From contig KQ965792.1 of NCBI GenBank assembly GCA_001574975.1, positions 132,919 to 196,918 of the forward strand: a DNA stretch of 64,000 nucleotides, given 5' to 3'. The stretch comes from Gonapodya prolifera JEL478 (taxonomy: Eukaryota; Monoblepharomycota; Monoblepharidomycetes; Monoblepharidales; Gonapodyaceae). This document shows positions 34,798-46,612 of the stretch, piece by piece (positions within the stretch are counted from its first letter, which is position 1; every line of letters begins with the position of its first letter). The notes under the pieces were generated by a model that saw nothing but the letters and a program-made list of their open reading frames with translations, searched no databases and was not told the DNA's origin. Made by a program: the position numbers and the translations under genes.

Positions 34798-35407
34798 GAG
34801 TGCCGTGGTTTGTCCATCGCTCAGCAGCTGCAGCTTTTATGGCGGTTGTGAACAGGGAAAAGGTGGTTCTACTGCTCCGCAACATTTCTTTGTTCCCGTC
34901 GGGTTCGGGGCTACTGAGCTTACGTTCGGGAGCACGTACGGAAGAAATGCACGCTACAATACCGCGGAACGCAGATTCGCAACACTTCATAGGCGTTTGG
35001 TAGGAATGGAAGGTGCTGGTGGTGTGGGACTCAGCAGAACGTGAAAACTCCGAACGAGCCCAGGCCACGGCAACAAGATTTTCTTATAATTACGTGGCGA
35101 GAGCAAAGGGGGTCGGAAGTGTGTTCGCCGAAACAAATGCCAGAACAACTGGCGTGAGAGGGGCGGAGTGGGATCGTTTTGTCAGTGATGGTGCATCGTA
35201 TGAGCGACAATAAGCGACTAAGGCGTAGAGTTTCCATGCGAAACTAAACTTCCCACGTCAGCTGTTCGCGAAGAAGAACCATTTGATTTGATTTGATGCG
35301 GTGCTTCGCTCGTGGCGTTCTGAGCCAACTTTTCATCAATTGTATCACCTACACTCAAAAAACCATACAATGCATCTTTCTACGACAGATCTAAACCAGA
35401 AAACGTC
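34798..35407. other. Duplicated upstream region of SDR copy A
   Basis: No gene. Segments here match the region upstream of copy B, for example GCAGCTTTTATG just before each start and the block CAGCTGTT...TTTGATT further out (35260-35295 here, 37455-37490 there). So the duplicated unit included the promoter as well as the gene. Confidence 0.65.
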
Positions 35408-37050
35408 CTAGGCAGACAACCCCACCAACTTCTCCGAAACCGCCCAGAACATCTTTGCCGCCTCCGGGTCCCTCGTGACATCTTTCGGATGTCTCTTCAC
35501 GGCACAATCGGCATAATACTCCCCCTTGACCAACTTCCTCGACGGCGCGAGCGCGCAGTAAAGCTGGGTCTGCGCTCCTTCCCAGGGTGTCTTGGTGATC
35601 GTCAGCGCGAGCGGGAACAGGAATAGGTAAGCAAGGTACATGACGGGACCGTCCACGACGTGCCGCGTGAGCTCGGTCCGCACGACGCCCGGGTGCAGCG
35701 AGGTCACGATGATGTCGGCCGAGGGCGACGAGAGGGAGAGCCGGCGTTGGAGCTCTTTGGTGAATAGGACGTTGGCGAGTTTTGATTGGTTGCTTTTAGA
35801 GTATTGGTATGGGCGCTGTCAGCCGTCAGAATGGGGTGAGGTGAGGCAAGGGACGAGCGCACACAAACTCACTAGACGGTTTGAGGGTTGTAAGCCCCCG
35901 GCTTCTCCTTCATGAGGTCCTCCCAGTCAATTTCCCCACGCTCCGAGGCCCTGCTTGAGAGGTTGACGATGCGGACGGACGAGGTCTTTGCGGTGGACTC
36001 GATGATGTCAAGAAGGAGGTTCCTAGCATTTTTTGGACACCATTCATTCTGCATGTTTATGTTGTAACAAGGGGGGATAAACTCACGTGAGCAAGAAGTG
36101 CCCCAGGTGGTTTACTCCAAACTGCGTCTCGAAACCGTCCTTGGTCGTTGTGCGCTTTGGAATCATCTGCGGAGGTGGAGGTGGAGGTGCGGCAACGATG
36201 ATACACCATAATTGTAGGAGAGGATTCCGCTCCGCGGTTCATTTGCTCTGGCAGACTAGAGTATTACGCTTTGCGTGCTTCGCGTGCTTCACGGTTCATT
36301 CGCCTCCGCCGGACTCCTCGGTCAGTAATCAGTAAATTCAAATACGGCTTCGCGGTGCATTCGACTCCGGCGGGAATATGCACTCCGTGCTTGACCATTC
36401 GGCTCCGGCGACTCCTCGGTCAGCACTTCGTGCTTAGGCCTCGACGCACGCCCCGCGTGATGGCCTCGGTCAGCGCCTAACGGCACTTCGGCCTCGGTCT
36501 TGCGTTCTTCGCACTCCAGACCTCGCAAAGTCGACTCACCATCACACCAGCGTTGTTGATCAAGTAGTGGATGGGCTTCTTTGAATCGACCCATCTCTTT
36601 GCGAATGCGCGCACGCTGGCGAGCGAATCGAGTTCGAGCGTCTGTGCCGACACATTTGTGTTGCCAGTCGCCTTCTTGATCGACTCCACAGCATCCCTCG
36701 TCTGGACCATGAGAGATCAATTAATATGGAGAGAGATCGCAATGAGTTGAGCTCTGTCCAAACAATCGGACGAGACGCACCTTTTGTGAATCTCGGCACG
36801 CTAGCACGACTTCCGCTCCATTCCGCGCCAACACCAACGCCGTTTCGTACCCGAGCCCCGTATTCCCACCGGTGACGATGGCAACTTTGCCCCTGACTTG
36901 CTGCCCGTTGTAGGGATTCCGCCCGCCAGAGAAGTAGAGTCGGTTCGCGAGGAACGAGGTGCCGACAACCCCCGCTGCGATTTTCCAGGGAGTGGGGACA
37001 TCGTCCAGCTTGGAGGCGAGGGTGGCGACGAGATCTTGGAGAGAAGACAT
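35408..37050 (-). CDS. Short-chain dehydrogenase/reductase (retinol dehydrogenase-like), intact copy B
   Basis: Exons 37050-36781, 36701-36540, 36166-36087, 36022-35873, 35792-35408 give 348 residues. The N-terminus has a weakly hydrophobic anchor ([18 protein letters not shown]). The Rossmann cofactor motif is [20 protein letters not shown], the active-site Ser region VNLSSRAS and the catalytic YNQSK follow. The fourth intron splits that Tyr codon (TA|C). The later part, [14 protein letters not shown], is typical of RDH11/WWOX-type SDRs. NADP(H) use and a lipid or retinoid-like substrate are family-level inferences. Intron 2 is 373 nt and carries inserted repeats, while the matching intron in copy A is 54 nt. 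Confidence 0.9.
36230..36500 (+). repeat. Short internal repeats inserted in intron 2 of SDR copy B
   Basis: The block GACTCCTCGGTCAG occurs twice (near 36312 and 36409) and a partial CTCGGTCAGC near 36466, with related CGGTTCATT/GGTGCATTCGACTCCG elements between them. The whole stretch is absent from the 54-nt intron of copy A, so it looks like an insertion or local expansion after the gene duplication. Confidence 0.7.
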
Positions 37051-37675
37051 GAGTGAAGTGGTTTGTTCATCGTCTCAGCCGATGCAGCTTTTATGACGGT
37101 TGTGGACCGGGAAAAGGGTTTTTGCGAGCCGCGTCATTCGTTGTTGCATTAAAGGCCGAGACGGCCGAGCTTACGTACACGAGTGAGAGAGGTGGACGGC
37201 ACGGCGCAGACTCGCAATATTTTATCAGCGTTTGGTGGGAGTGTGGGTGCGTCGCTGGAGGTTGGTCTAGCGGCACGGCCAATGGGGAAACTCCAGACAG
37301 AGCCCAAGCCACGACGACAGGTTTCACTTACATTGTGAAGGAAAAGGGTGTTGGAAGTTGGAGCGAGGGGCCGAAAGAATCGTGTGGGTGGAGTGGAGCG
37401 GGATCTTTTGATCGCTTCAGACACAAGAGTTCGCATAATTAATTAAACATCCCACATCAGCTGTTTTGCGAAGCAGCATTTGATTATTTGATGAGCGTTG
37501 CTTTGCTTTTGGGTGAACGGCAAAAGCCTGGAAAGGTTTGATCGCCCCAAACAAGCTGGAGACCACAGCGAGAACCAAGGACGTGATACTGAACCGACAC
37601 GCGACCCCGCTGCGAGTAATTGCAAGGACCAAAACCATCGACCTCTCTTCCTCCCATCATCGCCATCATCCATCG
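37051..37675. other. Divergent promoter region, SDR copy B and MFS gene
   Basis: 625 nt between two divergently transcribed genes. The half next to the SDR matches the copy A upstream region. No open frame with family similarity is visible. Confidence 0.55.
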
Positions 37676-40600
37676 ATGGCCTCGGATACGGGCACCAACG
37701 CCAAGAGCATAGCCAGCGTCATCCGCTCCCTCACGCGCCAGCAACTCCTCGATGTCGCCATCCTGTCGCTGCATTGGGCCACAGTGCCGTGTGCCGTTTG
37801 TGAGTGTGGAGATGCGTGGATGTGCGGGTCGGGGGTGAGGGCTTGTGTGATGAGCAGTGTGGAGCGGTGTGGGAGAATGTGTGGGATTAAAGGATGATAG
37901 ACACGGCACTAGGCTAGAGAGTCGTGGTACGGTCACAGAGCTCGTGCGATGAGGGATGGGGTGGGGTTTCAAAAGGTCAGTGGGATGAAAAGCCCCACGA
38001 AAAGTCTGGAGAGTCTTGACACGGTCACAGCTTGTGTGAAGCAGGAGATGGGGGACTGGTACCGCAGGATTCATAGACCTGGGAGAAGCTTGTGTCGTGC
38101 TATACCGATACCCACCCTTTCCATTACCGCTCTCCTTCCCTGCCCCTTTACTGCACTCCCATCTTCGTCCCCTGCTCCTGCTCCTCCCCTGCACTCCCTT
38201 CCTCCCACAAGACCTCCCCATGTTCTCGTTCGAACCATCAAACCCCGCTCTGAGCTCGCACAACACCTTCTTCCCCTCACCCGCGCCCAGACAGCTCGCG
38301 CTCGTGGAGACGGCGCTGTTTGCGGGGTGGTTTGTTGGTGAGTTTGTGGTGGTGGTGGTGGTGGAAGGGGTGGTGGTGGGGATGGGACAGGTGCAGGTGC
38401 GGGTGTTGGGAAGGGAACGTGTGCGCCGGTCGAGAGAGCGGATAGGCGGCTAGGACCGAAATTGGATGACTGCGCGTGTCGAAACGTATAAAAATCTGTG
38501 GATTTGAGTGTCCGTGGAGGTAAACCCCTCTCAAGGATCATACTGGAGGTCATAGGAAGCGTAGCAGAAGTTCGCTTCCACGACTCCACTCTCTCTTCCT
38601 CCCTTCCTCCCTTCCTTCCGCATCACCCCCTAACCTCACCTCCACCCCCCCGTCATAGGCGCAACCGCCTGCTCGCTCCTCTCAGACCGCTTCGGCCGGC
38701 GTCCCGTCGTGCTCATCACGGGCCTGCTCATGGCCGCCGTGCTCACGGCACAGGCGTGTCTTCCGGGAAGTTCCGGCTCTGGCTCCAGTTCCGGCGCGGG
38801 TGGGGGGAATGGAACTGGAAATGGAAATGGGCAGAACGACCCGGCGGCGGAGGAGTGGGCGTATATTTTGTTGAGGCTGTTGTTGGGGTTTTCTGTCGGT
38901 GAGTTGGGGGATGGATGGAGGAGGGGGGAAGGGGCGCTGGACGCTGGTAGAGGTCTGTGAGTGGGAAACGAACGTCCGAGAAGGTCGGGTTCGGCATCGG
39001 TAGACGTCCGGGAGTGCTGCTTTGTTCCAATTTGAGGACGGTGCCACGGCTTGTTCTTGATTCATCTCATTCTCCACTCACCGAAACACCCATCCTACAC
39101 AACACATCATTCCCATAAAAAAGGTGGTAACGGCCTCTCCGCGTACGTCCTCGCCGTGGAGCATCTCACACCCGCGCTCGAACGGCGCTTCGGGCTCGTC
39201 TCTGTCCTCTTCAACGTCCAATGGTCGCTCGGCGCCGCGCTCCTCGTCGCCACCGCCCTCGGGCTCCCACACTGGCGCGCAATGCACCTCGCCGTCGCAG
39301 CCGCGTGTGCCCTGGTGGCCGTCGCCGTCGTCGCGGGGGGCGTCAGAGAGTCGGCGGTGTGGAAGGAGAAAGCGGCATCGTCAAAGGCCCCGCTGCGCGG
39401 ATGGTCCCGCGTCGGGGACGGTGTGAAAGCTGTCACCGGTCCGAAACGCGTCAAGGCCGACTACGCGAGCGGCGCCCTGGGCCGGCACCATGGGCGCAAA
39501 GTCTCGGACCAAGTGTCCCCCGTATCGGTCTCGCCCTCTCCCGACGCCACGTCGCCAGGCTCTGCCACCTCCACATCCACCCACCAACCGCGCTCTCTCC
39601 GCATCCCGCGCGTCCGCCGGCTCGAGGACTCTCGCTCCTCGGCGGTCTCGGCACACTCTTTCCACACCATCCGCGCCGGTCGTTCAGGTCCCCGACGCGC
39701 GGGATTGGATTCGTACCGGCGGAGCGAAAGCTGGTCGCCCGCACGATCCGAAACAGGAGAGCGGGGCAGATCGTTGTCACCAGGACGGGAGTCCATTGCA
39801 GAAAGCGACAGATCCGCGTCTCCGGAGCGCCCGCTGGGTGCTTCGTCGAGGGGGGGCGCGCTTCCGTCACTATTACAAAGAATAGGTTTGAGCTGGGCGC
39901 TCGGTGCCTCTGCGGGATACCAGAAGCTTTCCCCTCACTCAGCCACGACGGACGTTGAGCGCGACGGGTCGGGTTCGGGGTCATCCCAAGCTTGCGATGG
40001 GCCGGATCGAGCAGCTGGTCCTGCCGTGCTCCGGTCGTCGCCGTCGCAGCATGTGGTCGAGGAGAGCAGGGGAGGGGCCGACAAAGATGCCGCGGAGGGT
40101 ATCAGTGCACTCATGGGGAAGAAGTACTTTGCCAGGCTGGCGCTGTTGTGCTACGTGTGGGGAGCTATCGCGATGCTTTTCTATGGTGAGCGCTTGTTGT
40201 TCATTTGCCCTTTTGTCGCGCCTAATCAGCCTACGCAGGTGTCGCTCTGGATACGACAAACCTTACGAGCCCACCAGAGTCACCGGGCGGAGCTCCGCCT
40301 AGCCCTCCTTCCACTGCCCCCTCTCCAGCTCGACCGTCACTGACCCTCGACCTCTATTCGCTCAACGCTCTCCTCTCTCTTGCAGCCATTCCCGCTCAAC
40401 TCCTTGCCTCTCCCACCCTACACTGGCTCGGTGCTCGGGCCACCCTGGGATGGGGTTTCGCCGTCTCTTCGTTTCTCTTTGCGATAGCTGCAGCGGTCGC
40501 ACTTGCTGGCGCCCGCACTGCGTCGTTTGGAGGTGTACCTCTTACCACTGCAGTCTCGCTGCTCACCCTCCCGAGCTATTTCGTCGTTTCACTAATCTAC

Positions 40601-41017
40601 ACAACGCTCTACACTTTCACCTCAACGGCCTTCCCTACGAAAGTTCGGAACACTGCGATAGGGATCGCCCAGACAGCCTCGAAGATTGGTGCAACCATCG
40701 CGCCTCTCGTCGTGCACGCTGGTAGTGGAAGTGACGGAGGTGAAGCGCTGTGGGCACCCATGGTGATTTTCTCCGCAGCTGGGTTTGTGGCTTGTGGGGT
40801 TATTGGCACGATCCCGCGAGATGAAGAACCGAGTGGGAGGCGAACTGGTGCTGGTGAAGTGGAGGATGATGAGGTTATTGACGGGGACGGGGACGTTCAG
40901 GAGCATTCCAGACTGGTATGGTCCCATCAAATTGACGGTGGGATTGCAGATGAGGATATGGACCCTGATAGTGAGGAAGCAACCTTTGTCCAGAGTGGGA
41001 AGAGCAGACCAACTTAA
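37676..41017 (+). CDS. MFS transporter (SV2/organic-solute type) with a long central loop
   Basis: Exons 37676-37799, 38212-38337, 38659-38898, 39124-40185, 40230-41017 give 779 residues. Major facilitator features: helix 1 (LLDVAILSLHWATVPCA), the loop 2-3 signature GATACSLLSDRFGRRP, helix 4 AYILLRLLLGFSVGGNGLSA, and in the second half YFARLALLCYVWGAIAMLFY, LTLPSYFVVSLIYTTLYTFT and FPTKVRNTAIGIAQTASK. Between helices 6 and 7 lies a Ser/Arg-rich, probably phosphorylated loop of about 250 residues, far longer than usual. A second insertion of Gly/Ser/Asn lies between helices 3 and 4. The substrate is unknown. It ends 85 nt from the convergent CDF gene. Confidence 0.86.
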
Positions 41018-41102
41018 TCACTTGTTATTTGTACGTGCTACATTAAACGTCTATTCTGGTGCCAAGAAGTTGTGAGACAATTGGTAGGCCACGAAACATG
41101 GT

Positions 41103-43350
41103 TCACACCATTTCCGCCACTGTAGCTTCTTTTGAAGAGGGTCGCTCATGTTTGACCTTTGTAGAGGATTGCCTCACTAAGCCTTGATGTTCTATCACAT
41201 GCCTCCACTCCCAGTCCTACCAAGAAATCTGTCAGTGGATAGAGGAGTCATCATTTGCAACGCTGAGGGACACCCACCAAGTGTACAAATGCGCGTTCTA
41301 TGCGGGAAAGATTAATCGCTTCTTGAACATCAAAAGATTGGCCATCCAGAAACTGGGGGAAAGCTTCCAGACAATCCTGCAGAGCCTGGCCAATGTCGTG
41401 TGCCACAAGCAGTGGCAGCTGGGGTGGCAATACAATGTCAACTTCTACGAACAAGTTATTGCCTGAAACATTAAAGAAAACCAGCAAGATTCGTAGTCAG
41501 TACACATTCAGAACGTGTCCCACCTTACCGAGGTGGTAAGGGCGGACAGTGTCGATCAACCAATTCTCCAGTTCGCGACGAAAATGCTCATAATCTTTCA
41601 CATGCGTTGACAAGGATGAAGACGGGAATGCAGCCAAAAAGCTGTACACAAGATGCGTAAGTAGTCGGTTCTCTCGTGGGCTCGCCACGGGCCCTGTCAA
41701 ACGCTTAATGTTGAACATGGTGGTGCTATTGAGAGAAAAGTATGACGCAGGATGGAGCGAGGTGATGGGTACGACGGAGCTCACCGTAGCCAATTACCAA
41801 TGATGTACAAAGAGATCAGACAAGCGGCGAAAGGATCAATCCACCACAAGGTCCTGGCTGCTAAGACACCTGCAATGGTCGTAAAGGTGTTGGATATAAC
41901 ATCTGTGCTCGGGTTCGAGACACTAGAATTGAGTATTCGGTAAGGAATTTTCCAGAACGAGCCGGAAGTTCACCATTAAAATGATCTTGGGCAAGTGCCT
42001 GGCAACCGGGACTTTCGACAACTTGTCGGCAATACAGCCATAGAGCAAATTTGGTGGCAACAACAATGCAGAGAAGCGCGATATCAAGAGGGGCCATATT
42101 GATAGCGACAGGCTCTGATGAGATGAATCTTCGTATTGATTCGTTTATGACTGCGTTCAAACGCAAATTCCGAATCAGATTGATGGCTGGAATAGAAAAC
42201 GACAACCGCTACCTTGAACAGCAGCCTAGGAGGCGTACCAGTTGAGTAGAGCATCTCAATCATTGCACATCGAGCTCACCATGGATGAAAGGATCGCCAG
42301 TACCATGATTCCCAGGGGTTCCAAACGCGACTTGCCTGTAGGGTAAATAGCCTTCCAAAAGTTTCTGGTCAGACTATCTCACTACGTTAGCTACCTTTTC
42401 AATACACCTACAATGTCCTTTCGTGATGATGCGGCACGTGTGGTGAAGAAAATAACACTGCCCGAGACAAGGTCCAGCACACTATCGATGGCTATTGCAA
42501 GTCAACGAAGGTATAAATATGAAAATCAACGGTACGCGTGCATCATTTGCTCGGAACCCACCGCTTGCCATCACCGAAAGCGAACCCGAGGAGATTGTTG
42601 CCACCAACTTTAAAATCAAGAGAACAATGTTTACCAAAAAGCTTCCAGTGATTCCAATTTTTGCTCTCCTAGATTCACTCGGGGTGCGCACTGGTATGTT
42701 CACGGAAGAAGCGGTGTCCGACACGGTCCCGGACGGTCTTCGTCGCTCGGGAACAGTCAAACCTCCGATGTCAACCGCGGTTTGAGCGGTTAAAGGAGCA
42801 CTTTCAAGATCGCTCAAAGTCGGCACAGTTGTAATGGGATGTACGGAAGGAGCAGCAGCAGTTTCTTGTTGATGACTCCCCCTCAACAATGACGCAGGTC
42901 CACGACGGACACCGCCGATATGCCGCAACGTCGCAAGATATTCCTGAACAAAGCTGTCAATAAGAATAATGGCCGCGATCAACTCATTCTGCGCTATTTT
43001 ATCAGCAGTGTAAGACGAAATTCCTCGGTCGTTCGACTGGCTCACTCACCCCGGTAGAAGTTGCGGACTTTCTTCGACATGCCATCAAACTTTTCCTCGG
43101 CTACAACAGCGTGTGTGAAAGCTTCGAGTGAGAGTGGAGGACGAATGATTCCCTCGGTATGGCCATGTGGAGGGGTAAGTGAACCATTTTGTGTCGCTCC
43201 GGAATCTGGAGGGGAAACTGCTATTCCAGCCGAAAGCGAGGGATTCTGCGACTCCGGAGTGGCCATTCCATTGCTTAATGGGTCCATTTTGTCCATACGT
43301 AACACGTTACTCCACAATGACGAAGGTGCCACGCCTGAGAACGGACGCAT
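41103..43350 (-). CDS. Cation diffusion facilitator, Mn-CDF subfamily
   Basis: Ten exons: 43350-43050, 42993-42562, 42491-42395, 42364-42280, 42225-42213, 42186-41974, 41902-41785, 41725-41529, 41462-41278, 41216-41103, giving 584 residues with consistent phases. The cytosolic N-terminus ends in [13 protein letters not shown]. Helix 2 carries [16 protein letters not shown] and helix 5 [14 protein letters not shown], each with a DxxxD metal site, the mark of manganese-type CDF proteins. [15 protein letters not shown] lies between, and the C-terminal cytosolic domain has [25 protein letters not shown] and [15 protein letters not shown]. Exon 5 is 13 nt (AAVQ). Likely a manganese/proton antiporter in an internal membrane. 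Insertions at 41590-41640 and near 41330 read through without stops and might be extra introns. Confidence 0.87.
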
Positions 43351-43416
43351 AGATAATCCGAACCTTTCATAAATGAAAATGAAGTCAACTATTCCCCAAC
43401 ACCTTCTCGCGGAGGA

Positions 43417-44816
43417 TTATAACATCTTCAAAGATCTTAACACTACATACCCAGCGAATACTACTCTACTGTCTCTACCTGTTAATCCAAACATGTTGAG
43501 AGGAATAGATAGCGATGCTGTAAACGTGTCAGTTTGATTCCAATCTTTGATCAACCCCAGTAGATGCAGTACATACCAGCCAAGGTATCAAATCCCAAGA
43601 TAGTCCTTCCCGATCCAATTTTCGTTCTCAACAGCCTCGGCGCGATCCACCAATATAATTCAGCAAGAAGCATTACCACTACCGTTCGTAGGAATGTATG
43701 CAACTTCCACTTCATGACAAGTTTGCCAATATCACTCCTCCCAATGTCCTTGTCGCTGTGGTTCCGTTCCTCATTGAGCGTCGGTACACATACTCTCCGA
43801 GGATTCGTCAAAAACTGAACCGTAAGTGGCAATGCTGGAGGGCTTTCCAAAAGGTCGCTCCAGCCAGCTCCGGTCCAGTCACGAAGTTCTCGATAAACCT
43901 CTTCGTAGGACAATCGAAAAAGCAACTTGGGTCTCATGCGAGCGGGGTGTCCCGTTTTTCGCCGTTGCAAAGGTGTTGGTGGTTGGAGGAGACGGAAGAG
44001 GCGGCCTGATTGAAAAGTTTTGAAAATGCGCGCAACACAATGCTTCTTTTCACATATACGTACCGGGCAAGAAGAGCAAGTAATCAAACTTTCCCGACAC
44101 TTCCCCGTCACCCTCAGCTCCCCCAAACCAACTTCTGCCGCACCCATTAATCTGTTCACCACTTCCATCCGAGCTACAAGAGCTCCTAGACTTCCATGCA
44201 ACTGAAAACCGAACGACGACATTGCCTTGTACGCTCAATCCTCGTGGTGCACTAGAGGTGCCAATGTTGACATCTGTCTCCCACCGCCCCACGACACTAA
44301 ACCCGCCATCCTTCTTCGTGGTGACAAAGACGTCGAACGTCTTCTCGCCAGCGCTTCCCGTGAGGAAGTTGACCCCGCCTTGTTCTGGAATGCAAACAAA
44401 GGACCGCAACTCTTCATCGTATCGATCGAAAATGAAGTCACATATTCCATAAATATTGTTTCCGTTTGAGGTTCCAGCGGCTGCCCCGAATGGAAGTTCC
44501 CTCAGTGGTGACGGCGCGTATATGCGAAATCGATGCTTGTGAGAGATACGGGAGAGTACGAGCTCCTGGATGATTGCATTCCTAAAAGTGCATCGAGCGG
44601 CGACCAGTGAGAAAGGGTCAGCTTCGGCGACGCTATGGCATAAGGTGAGATTTCTGGTTACCAGTTTCTGCAAACCGAGCGAAATGATGTCCAAAGAGCT
44701 TCACTTGTAAAGTGCTCCAATATCGCAATCCTGCCAAGAAGTATCAGCCTGCGCGTAAGTTACCAAGAACTGCGCGCGCTTTACCAGATCTCGGGTGGAA
44801 GTGACGGTATTATCAT
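43417..44816 (-). CDS. F-box protein with a C-terminal hydrophobic segment
   Basis: Exons 44816-44785, 44730-44662, 44581-44064, 44005-43577, 43517-43417 give 382 residues. The first two joins create a good F-box: MIIPSLPPEIWIAILEHFTS, then ALWTSFRSVCRNW and NAIIQELVLSRISHKHRF. F-box proteins give substrate specificity to SCF ubiquitin ligases. The rest (GICDFIFDRYDEELRSFVC, KTFDVFVTTKKDGGFSVVG, YEEVYRELRDWTGAGW) is not a family I know and shows no kelch, LRR or WD repeats. Near residues 325-345 a segment (FLRTVVVMLLAELYWWIAP) is hydrophobic enough for a membrane helix. The substrate domain is unidentified. Confidence 0.75.
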
Positions 44817-44941
44817 TTCTAGTTGTGAATGCTTCACCAACCCCACCCCCGAATGCAATTTTCGAACTGGTGTAAGTAGCGCAATCCTATTGGACTCAAA
44901 GCTTGTCAAGCGTCGTCTACAATCCTCTCCCTAGATATTGT

Positions 44942-46612
44942 CTACAGTGATAGTTCGTCGGCGTAAGGGAGATCACGGACATTCCCCAGTGCCACCACAG
45001 AAGCGCGGGACTTGACAACGTGTGTCGCCACCTTAAGATGCGAACAGGTTAATGAAAGTGTGGTTCATGATACATGTGAGTGATTTCACCTTGGCCACAT
45101 CCTCAACCGAAACGTTCCCAATTTTCTCCACAAGCTCTTTCACGCCCGCAACACCCCCCGTGAGAAGGGCTTGCCGACCAGCGTCGATTACGGCACTAGA
45201 TTTGGAGGCCGACTCGACTTCCAAGATTGCGGCTTTTCTGGCGCGGACAAGGTCGTCAGCGGCGAACTTTCCGGCAGACGCAGCTTTGAGTGCAGCCACA
45301 GCAGCCTCAACTGTGGCTTTGATCGCACCCGAAGACGGCGCCACAACGTGTACACCAAATACACCGGCATCCGAGTACGATGCGTTGAAGGCGGAGGCCT
45401 GCGCAGATTCACTGGAAATCTTCACCAGGGGAGCGTGGTACGTGGTTCCTGGCGCCGAGTATTTCACTGGGGGGGCGAATCCATTCCCAAGGAGTTGTTT
45501 GAGAACAAGGGTCGCAGCATATTCAGGGGCTGTGAACGAGTAGGATTCTCCTGCGATGACATAGTGGGCGGGCCCAAGAGCATCAATGCGAGCCTCGCCC
45601 CCGTGGTACGAAGAAGCCGGTGACGCCGCAGATCCTGCACCCAATGTGAGGTTGCTGGACAGGGACTCGACCAGAGAAACAAGGTCAGCGTGGGCGACGC
45701 CGGATCCCACGATCGCAATGTTGGCAGGGCTGAAGACAGATTCGGCAAAAGATTTCACAGCTTCAGCCGAGAGGGTCTTGGATGTTGTCGGGCTCGCGAA
45801 CAGTGAGTTGCCGAGGCCTCCACGGAATGCCACTTTGTGCAGGGCATCGAGGACTGCGACAGAGGGGTCCGAAAGAGCGGCCTTCGACTCTTCCAGAACA
45901 ACACTGGAGACGGCAGAGAAGTCATGTGAATTGTAGAGTGCGTTGGAAACGGTGGCGAGGAGGGTTGGAACCGCATCGACCCTTGAAAATATGAAATGAA
46001 CGTCAGGGAGTTCAGTTCCTTTTGTGGTTAGCTGTGCGATGAAAGGCTCACAGGTCTTCCCTCAGAAATTCGGATCCGAAAACAATCTCCTCCCGACCAA
46101 CTGATGAAAATAGGGTGTTTCCCCGAATTTCTGCCTCGCGAATAGTTTTAAGTGACGATGCATCCGACGAATCCTGATGTAGATGTGTGAAAGAGATTTG
46201 GAATCAATAAAGGGCCACTGGTGTAACGGATTTGATGGACGTGCCAGTTACAAAGACAGTCCATTCTCCACCAATGAAAAGATTGATATCTTTCTTTCTG
46301 TGATGCCCTTGCCAGATCCAATTTCTGTCGCAATGAACTCACCCCAAATGCATATCCCTTCAGGAGATGCGCGGCACCCGGAGCGTTGCTGGGCTCATAA
46401 CGGCTTCCACCCTTCACTACCACTGCCAATCGGGAAACAGGACCTCCATCCTCAAGTGTGGCAACTGTGATCCCTCCTGCCTTCGAAACAGTCTTCGTTA
46501 CAGCGGGGGCAGCGGGGGGGAACGACTTGGACACATGGATGCCGAGAGCGGACCGCGAGCTGTCAATCACCGCATAGCTCCGGCGGGCGACGACGTTCCG
46601 CACGGGGATCAT
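44942..46612 (-). CDS. QCR2: Ubiquinol-cytochrome c reductase core protein 2
   Basis: Core subunit of respiratory complex III in the mitochondrial matrix face, M16 peptidase fold without activity. Exons 46612-46343, 46173-46052, 45981-45090, 45031-44942, 457 residues. The N-terminus is an Arg/Ser presequence (MIPVRNVVARRSYAV). Family blocks: VSRLAVVVKGGSRYEP, AAHLLKGYAFG (the HxxEH zinc motif is degenerate, as expected), TIREAEIRGNTLFSSVGREE, FRGGLGNSLF, FSPANIAIVGSGV and the C-terminal SRASVVALGNVRDLPYADEL. An in-frame upstream Met at 46885 is rejected because it would bury the presequence. The last exon was found from its match to the family's C-terminal strand. Confidence 0.93.

Noticed and set aside
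44977-44982. An ATG proposed as the first exon of the F-box gene
   Set aside because: It lies inside the last exon of QCR2. The ATG at 44816 gives a complete F-box with consistent phases.
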